Part shown: positions 59,611 through 64,000 of the stretch, piece after piece
How the letters are laid out: each line of letters begins with the position of its first letter
How positions within the stretch are numbered: the first letter of the stretch is position 1
NCBI GenBank assembly: GCA_031292515.1
Contig: JARLGZ010000269.1
Coordinates: 124,001 to 188,000, forward strand
Length of the DNA stretch: 64,000 nucleotides
Direction: 5' to 3'
Source: Puia sp.
GTDB taxonomy: Bacteria; Bacteroidota; Bacteroidia; Chitinophagales; Chitinophagaceae
The notes under the pieces: generated by a model
What the model was told of the DNA's origin: nothing
What the model saw: only the letters and a program-made list of their open reading frames with translations
Database searches by the model: none
Position numbers and translations under genes: made by a program

Positions 59611-60696
59611 ATGGATGATAAAAAAGACGGTTTTACCGAGAAATTACTGGATTGGCACAAGAGCCTGAATACCCGTTCGATGCCCTGGAAAGGCGAAAAA
59701 GACCCTTACAGGATATGGCTCAGCGAGGTTATCCTGCAGCAAACCCGTGTTGAACAGGGGCGAGCCTATTACGAGCGGTTTGTCGCCACCTTTCCAACCG
59801 TCCTCGACCTGGCCCGCGCTCCGGAACAAAAAATCTTCAAATTATGGGAAGGATTGGGCTATTACAGCCGCTGCCGGAACCTGATCGAAACGGCGAAAAA
59901 GATTGAAAAAGATTACCAGGGATCCTTCCCCGCCGAATACAAACAGATCAGGGAGTTGAAGGGCGTCGGGCCTTACACGGCCGCAGCCATCGCCTCTTTC
60001 GCATTTGGGCTTCCCTATGCCGTAGTGGATGGAAACGTACAAAGGGTCCTGGCACGATATTTTGGGATCAATACCCCGGTGGATACCACGGCCGGAAAGA
60101 AGCTCTATGCCGTTTTGGCCGATTCCTTACTGGATACCCGGCAGCCGGGCATCTATAACCAGGCCATCATGGATTTCGGAGCGGTCGTCTGCAAACCCCA
60201 AAATCCACTTTGCGGAGAATGCCCGCAGCGCGCGGACTGTCAGGCCTTTGAAAATGGCTGGACAAGCAGCCTGCCCGTAAAAGAGAAAAGTATCCCGAAA
60301 AGAAAACGTTGGATGTACTACCTGATGCTTCGGACGGACAAGGATGAAGTGTACATAGCCGAACGAAAAGCAAAAGACATCTGGGCCGGTCTTTTTGAAT
60401 TCGTCTTGCATGAGACAAAGTCGGCCGCAACTGCGGAAGAGATCATGCAATCGGATTTCGCCCGGCGCATCTTCGGGGAAAGGCGTCTCACAGTAAAGTA
60501 TATCTCAAAAGTATACCGGCAGGAATTGACTCATCAGACCATAGAAGGGCAATTCATTACCATCGACATAGGGAAACCCTTACCCACATTGAAAGAGTAC
60601 CGGTTGGTGGCCTGGAAGGATTTGAAGGAGTTCCCTTTCCCGGGATTTATAAACGCCTACCTGCAGGACCCTTCACCGGCCTGGAGTTTATTTTAA
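59611..60696 (+). CDS. mutY: A/G-specific adenine glycosylase
   Basis: Removes adenine mispaired with 8-oxoguanine. Residues: catalytic Glu in SEVILQQTRVEQG, the helix-hairpin-helix ELKGVGPYTAAAIASFAFG followed by the catalytic Asp in AVVDGNVQRVLARYFG, and the 4Fe-4S cluster cysteines in VVCKPQNPLCGECPQRADC (C-x6-C-x2-C-x5-C). The C-terminal NUDIX-like domain (about 230-360) recognises 8-oxoG. It opens the mutY-ssb-gldE-gldD block. Confidence 0.95.
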   Translation: MDDKKDGFTEKLLDWHKSLNTRSMPWKGEKDPYRIWLSEVILQQTRVEQGRAYYERFVATFPTVLDLARAPEQKIFKLWEGLGYYSRCRNLIETAKKIEKDYQGSFPAEYKQIRELKGVGPYTAAAIASFAFGLPYAVVDGNVQRVLARYFGINTPVDTTAGKKLYAVLADSLLDTRQPGIYNQAIMDFGAVVCKPQNPLCGECPQRADCQAFENGWTSSLPVKEKSIPKRKRWMYYLMLRTDKDEVYIAERKAKDIWAGLFEFVLHETKSAATAEEIMQSDFARRIFGERRLTVKYISKVYRQELTHQTIEGQFITIDIGKPLPTLKEYRLVAWKDLKEFPFPGFINAYLQDPSPAWSLF

Positions 60697-60843
60697 TAAC
60701 ACCTGTTTAACCAATCCGGCGGACCTGGCTGAAAAAATTTATCTTTTTGATTGAAAAAAATTTAATTTTAATAAGGGCGGTGTCCGCCTGCTTTGATCGG
60801 AATTGATTTCGAGCGATGAATTGTAAACTTCAAACTTCATTCT

Positions 60844-61281
60844 ATGAGAGGCGTAAACAGGGTTATGCTTATCGGTAATTTAGGAAAAGACCCGGACGTA
60901 CAGTACCTCGAAGGAAATATTGCCGTTGCTAAATTCTCTTTAGCTACGACAGAAACTTTTAAAGACAGGGCCGGTAAACTCATCTCTCAAACAGAATGGC
61001 ATACGGTTGTCTTATGGCGGGGGCTCGCGGAACTCGCCCAGAAATACCTTCACAAAGGCAGCCTGGTATATATAGAAGGCAGGCTGAGGACCCGGAGTTG
61101 GGAGGACAAGGAAGGCAACAAGAAATTCGCGACAGAAGTGGTCGGCGACAACCTGATTATGCTGGACAAACGGGCCGACCCGGGCTCCCATCCGCATACG
61201 CCGCATGAAGGAATCGAAGGACTGGGTAATTCGGATACGCCCCCCCCGATCGGCGAACCTTCGGAGGATCTGCCGTTTTAG
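60844..61281 (+). CDS. ssb: Single-stranded DNA-binding protein
   Basis: A 145-residue SSB: OB-fold (RGVNRVMLIGNLGKDPDVQYLEGNIAVAKFSLAT, WHTVVLWRGLAELAQKYLHKGSLVYIEGRLRTRSWED), a short Gly/Pro linker and the acidic tip SEDLPF that binds partner proteins. It lies 147 bp after mutY. Confidence 0.95.
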   Translation: MRGVNRVMLIGNLGKDPDVQYLEGNIAVAKFSLATTETFKDRAGKLISQTEWHTVVLWRGLAELAQKYLHKGSLVYIEGRLRTRSWEDKEGNKKFATEVVGDNLIMLDKRADPGSHPHTPHEGIEGLGNSDTPPPIGEPSEDLPF

Positions 61282-61314
61282 CCCCGCATCCCCTCCGGAA
61301 CAGGAACATTTCGT

Positions 61315-61322
61315 TACATTTG
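61315..61322 (+). promoter_or_regulatory. -7 element before gldE
   Basis: TACATTTG is an exact TAnnTTTG match 50 bp before the gldE ATG, so gldE may have its own promoter inside the block. The -33 element is not evident. Confidence 0.4.
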
Positions 61323-61372
61323 CGCGTATCGTTCCTCGCCCCGCGCAGGACTATTTTTAACGAAACCCGAAT

Positions 61373-62719
61373 ATGTTGGATCTCCCTTTGACGCATACTT
61401 ATTTTGCGGGTGGTTTATCGCCCGGGTTGCTGGCAATCAACCCGCAGGCTACCACTATCCTTGCTATATTGATCCTTTTCCTGCTCATCATCTCTTTTGT
61501 CGTCTCAGGATCCGAAGTTGCCTTCTTTTCATTGACTTACCGGGATATCAACATCCTGAAGACCAAACAGGATACTTCCTGGAAAAGGATCGTAAACCTG
61601 CTCGAAGAACCCAGGGCCCTGCTTGCTTCCCTGCTCATCGCCAACACCCTCATCAATATCGCCATCATCATTCTCTCGAACTTCCTTATCGATCAGCTGG
61701 TCCTGTTGAAACAGGGTTTCTGGTTGTTCGAACTGATCGTAAAAGTGGTCCTGGTCGCCTTCGTCCTGATCCTTTTCGGCGAAGTGATGCCGAAAGTATG
61801 GGCCTCCCAGAACAACCTGCAATTCGCCTACTATACCTCGGGTATCATAGAGATCATCCACCTCCTGTTCAGAAGGGTCAGCGTATGGTCCGTCAGGCAG
61901 ACAGAACTCATGGAGCGGTTTTTTGGCATCCGGAAGTCCGCGTTCAGCCTTGAAAAATTCGACCACGAGATCGACCGGTCCACGGACAATGACGCCTCCG
62001 TGGAGGAGAAGAACATCCTGAAAGGGATCATCAAATTCGGCAGCATCACCGTAAAACAGATCATGAAGACAAGACTGGATGTGAATGGAATCGAATATAG
62101 CCTCTCATTCGGCGGCCTGAAACAGAAAGTCGAAGAACTCCATTACTCCCGTCTCCCGGTATACCGGTCCAGCCTCGACGAACTATCGGGCATGATCCAT
62201 AGCAAGGACCTGATCCCTTACCTGAATGAACCCGATGATTTCGATTGGCACCCCCTCATGCGTACGCCCTATTTTGTGCACGAACATAAACTGATAGAAG
62301 ACCTGCTGCAGGAGTTTCAAAGCAAGCGTATTCATTTTGCCATTGTCGTGGACGAATTCGGCGGCACCAGCGGGATCGTCACATTCGAAGACATCCTGGA
62401 GGAGATCATCGGGGATATCAGGGACGAATTCGATGAAGAAGAGAGCGTTAATAAACAGCTGGATGACGGATCTTATATTTTTGAGGGAAGAACGATGCTC
62501 AATGACGTATGTAAAACCATGAATTTGTCGGTCGATACCTTTGATAAGGTCCGGGGCGAGAGCGATTCGCTCGCGGGGCTGATCCTGGAACTGGCAGGCG
62601 AGATCCCGAAAGCAAACGACGTGATCCCATGCGGAGATTTTGAATTTACGATCCTGGAAGCCGATAGCAGCCGGATCAAGAAGGTAAAAGTGTCGATCAG
62701 GATGGGCGCCGGCAAATAA
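61373..62719 (+). CDS. gldE: Gliding motility-associated protein GldE (CNNM/CorC family)
   Basis: A 448-residue membrane protein. An N-terminal DUF21 domain with three to four membrane segments (about residues 25-150, starting LFLLIISFVVSGSEVAFFSLT) is followed by paired CBS domains (about 205-330, VKQIMKTRLDVNGIEY and FAIVVDEFGGTSGIVTFEDILEEIIGDIRDEFDEE) and a CorC/HlyC domain (about 350-445). Family members with this layout take part in Mg2+ or divalent cation transport; gldE was named from Flavobacterium gliding work and is tied to gldD. The gene order after ssb is conserved in the phylum. Confidence 0.9.
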   Translation: MLDLPLTHTYFAGGLSPGLLAINPQATTILAILILFLLIISFVVSGSEVAFFSLTYRDINILKTKQDTSWKRIVNLLEEPRALLASLLIANTLINIAIIILSNFLIDQLVLLKQGFWLFELIVKVVLVAFVLILFGEVMPKVWASQNNLQFAYYTSGIIEIIHLLFRRVSVWSVRQTELMERFFGIRKSAFSLEKFDHEIDRSTDNDASVEEKNILKGIIKFGSITVKQIMKTRLDVNGIEYSLSFGGLKQKVEELHYSRLPVYRSSLDELSGMIHSKDLIPYLNEPDDFDWHPLMRTPYFVHEHKLIEDLLQEFQSKRIHFAIVVDEFGGTSGIVTFEDILEEIIGDIRDEFDEEESVNKQLDDGSYIFEGRTMLNDVCKTMNLSVDTFDKVRGESDSLAGLILELAGEIPKANDVIPCGDFEFTILEADSSRIKKVKVSIRMGAGK

Positions 62720-62763
62720 AAGCCGCCCGATAAAATCTCTCCATCATAAAAAATGAACCAGAC

Positions 62764-63381
62764 GTGTTGAATAAGACCCAGTTAACTGACAAACATTTTC
62801 ACGCACCTGCCTTTATCTTCCTTGTGTGTGTTTTGCTTTTCTCCTGCAATAGCAATTATACGCCGAAGCCGAGGGGTTATTTCAGGATCAGTTTTCCCGA
62901 ACATCAATACAAGGTCTTTGACGAACCCGGCTACCCGTATAGCTTTGAAGTGCCGGTCTATGCGAATATCCTCAAGGACACTTCTTTCTTCGAAGACCGC
63001 CCCCCCAATCCATGGTGGATCAACATCGACTTCCCCAGGTTCAACGCCCGTATCTATGTCAGCTACCGGGCGATAGGCCCGGACAGTTTCGATAAGCTCA
63101 GGGATGATGCTTTTAAGATGACTTTCAAACATACCTACAAAGCCACTTCGATAGACCCGAGCCCCATACAGACCGCTAACGGCGTCGGCGGAATTTTTTT
63201 TAATGTCGGCGGTAACGCAGCCACGGCCCAACAGTTCTTCCTGAGCGATACGACCCGTCATTTTCTCAGGGGAGCCCTCTATTTTGATGCCACGCCCAAC
63301 GAAGATTCCCTGGGAATCGTCAACAATTTCCTGCAGGAGGATATGAAGCACCTGATCAATACTTTCAAATGGAAGAAGTAA
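62764..63381 (+). CDS. gldD: Gliding motility lipoprotein GldD
   Basis: A 205-residue lipoprotein (signal with FLVCVLLFSCNSN, Cys near residue 28). The body has the GldD segments YTPKPRGYFRISFPEHQYKVFDEPGYPYSFEVPVYA, NPWWINIDFPRFNARIYVSY and GGIFFNVGGNAATAQQFFLSDTTRHFLRGALYF. GldD is required for gliding and type IX secretion in Flavobacterium; in species without gliding the role is less clear. No ATG is in frame: the start is GTG 62764 or TTG 62767. It lies 44 bp after gldE. Confidence 0.92.
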   Translation: MLNKTQLTDKHFHAPAFIFLVCVLLFSCNSNYTPKPRGYFRISFPEHQYKVFDEPGYPYSFEVPVYANILKDTSFFEDRPPNPWWINIDFPRFNARIYVSYRAIGPDSFDKLRDDAFKMTFKHTYKATSIDPSPIQTANGVGGIFFNVGGNAATAQQFFLSDTTRHFLRGALYFDATPNEDSLGIVNNFLQEDMKHLINTFKWKK

Positions 63382-63459
63382 CTTTATTCCGGGAAGCCAA
63401 AATCCACCCGATTGTCGGGTAAACAAAAAATATAAAACAAAGCATTTAAAACGAAGAAC

Positions 63460-64000
63460 TTGATAGCAATTGACAATATCCTGGTCAGCGACTTGGTGGT
63501 GGAGGAACAGTTCGTCTGTGATCTGGGCAAATGCAAAGGAGGCTGTTGTGAGGATGGTGACGCCGGCGCCCCCCTCGAAAAAGCCGAAATGGATAAGCTC
63601 AAAGAAGTCTACGAAGTCGTGAAACCCTACCTCACCGAAGCCGGCATCAAAGAGATCGAAAGCCGGGGGCCTTACAACTACGACAGGGAATTCGGGTGGG
63701 TCACCCCCACGATACAAGGTAAAATGTGCGCATATGGTTTCAGGGATCAGAACGGCGTCATCAAATGCGGGATCGAACAGGCCTGGTACGATGGAAAAAC
63801 GGACTGGAAAAAACCGATCAGCTGCCACCTCTACCCCATAAAGATAAGCCGGAGCAACGGGCATGAGATGGTAAACTATGAACCCCGGGAAAAACTCTGC
63901 AAGCCAGCCTGTGTATTGGGTAAGAAATTGAAAGTACCTGTCTATGTATTCCTGAAAGAGGCCCTGATCCGGAAATACGGGGAAGACTTTTACGGAGCTT
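63460..64000 (+). CDS. DUF3109 family protein, cut by window end
   Basis: The open frame from TTG 63460 reads LIAIDNILVSDLVVEEQFVCDLGKCKGGCCEDGDAG (given in pieces: start IAIDNILVSD, then CDLGKCKGGCCEDGD) and continues for 180 codons to the edge. Cysteines in CDLGKCKGGCC, KMCAY, IKCGIEQ, ISCHLYP and KLCKPACVLG are the DUF3109 pattern and suggest a zinc or Fe-S centre. Function unknown. The TTG gives the family's conserved opening (xIAID) with no other start in frame. It follows gldD by 78 bp. Confidence 0.82.
   Translation, partial: MIAIDNILVSDLVVEEQFVCDLGKCKGGCCEDGDAGAPLEKAEMDKLKEVYEVVKPYLTEAGIKEIESRGPYNYDREFGWVTPTIQGKMCAYGFRDQNGVIKCGIEQAWYDGKTDWKKPISCHLYPIKISRSNGHEMVNYEPREKLCKPACVLGKKLKVPVYVFLKEALIRKYGEDFYGA

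Noticed and set aside
62782-63864. 360-codon minus-strand frame opposite gldD and the DUF3109 gene
   Set aside because: It spans two genes with clear family matches on the plus strand; antisense artefact.
1-64000. tRNA, rRNA, transposase, integrase or phage genes
   Set aside because: I looked for CCA-ended cloverleaf-like segments, DDE or tyrosine recombinase motifs and phage modules and saw none; without a covariance search a tRNA cannot be fully excluded.

Overview
The window is about 64 kb of chromosomal DNA from a Bacteroidota bacterium, most likely of the order Chitinophagales (family Chitinophagaceae). The lineage call rests on the mutY-ssb-gldE-gldD gene order at the right end, the gliding-motility proteins GldD and GldE, promoters of the form TTTG-N19-TAnnTTTG, few Shine-Dalgarno sites with frequent GTG/TTG starts, a 31-residue AURKAIP1/COX24-type basic protein, and many families typical of the phylum (DUF6515, DUF3109, DUF1015 beside serC, RicT, AIM24). 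No rRNA, tRNA, insertion sequence, prophage or CRISPR array was seen.

Left part (1-20.7 kb). Ketopantoate reductase and a MocR-type regulator are followed by a deletion scar that joins a broken GNAT acetyltransferase to a headless metallo-beta-lactamase-fold gene. Next come a DUF1080 protein, an exported pair of cytochrome c and Tat-type flavin amine oxidase, and two exported proteins (DUF6515, DUF2092). A six-gene block then encodes a complete mannose-family phosphotransferase system (EIIA, EIIB, a fused EIIC-EIID, EI, HPr) ending in glucosamine-6-phosphate deaminase, which points to uptake and catabolism of an amino sugar. A serpin, a lipoprotein cyclophilin, a DES1-like sphingolipid desaturase, a DoxX-like membrane protein and an AraC regulator follow.

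Middle part (20.7-40 kb). A sodium:solute symporter, a cellobiose 2-epimerase-like enzyme, an SGNH hydrolase and an SDR form a sugar locus with a 12-bp LacI-type palindrome in its promoter region. A CBM48 mini-protein is divergent from an OmpR-type two-component system. A GH63-like glucosidase sits with a glucose-dehydrogenase-like SDR. Housekeeping genes follow: a DUF2268-like metalloprotease, acyl-CoA ligase, TPR protein, DUF1015 protein, serC and a DUF502 membrane protein.

Right part (40-64 kb). A TetR regulator with a clear promoter/operator heads a TolC-adaptor-RND efflux operon. Then come AIM24, a BI-1 family protein, ricT, holB, glutathione peroxidase, a beta-helix lipoprotein, radA, an RNase G family gene, the small basic protein, a TPR protein, HU, mutY, ssb, gldE, gldD and a DUF3109 gene cut by the window end.

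A dispersed family of 7-bp-unit repeats (TGAGTGG/TCAGTGG/TGAGTAG) occurs at five places, usually starting in or beside a stop codon and mostly arranged as inverted halves. It is the clearest non-genic structure here.
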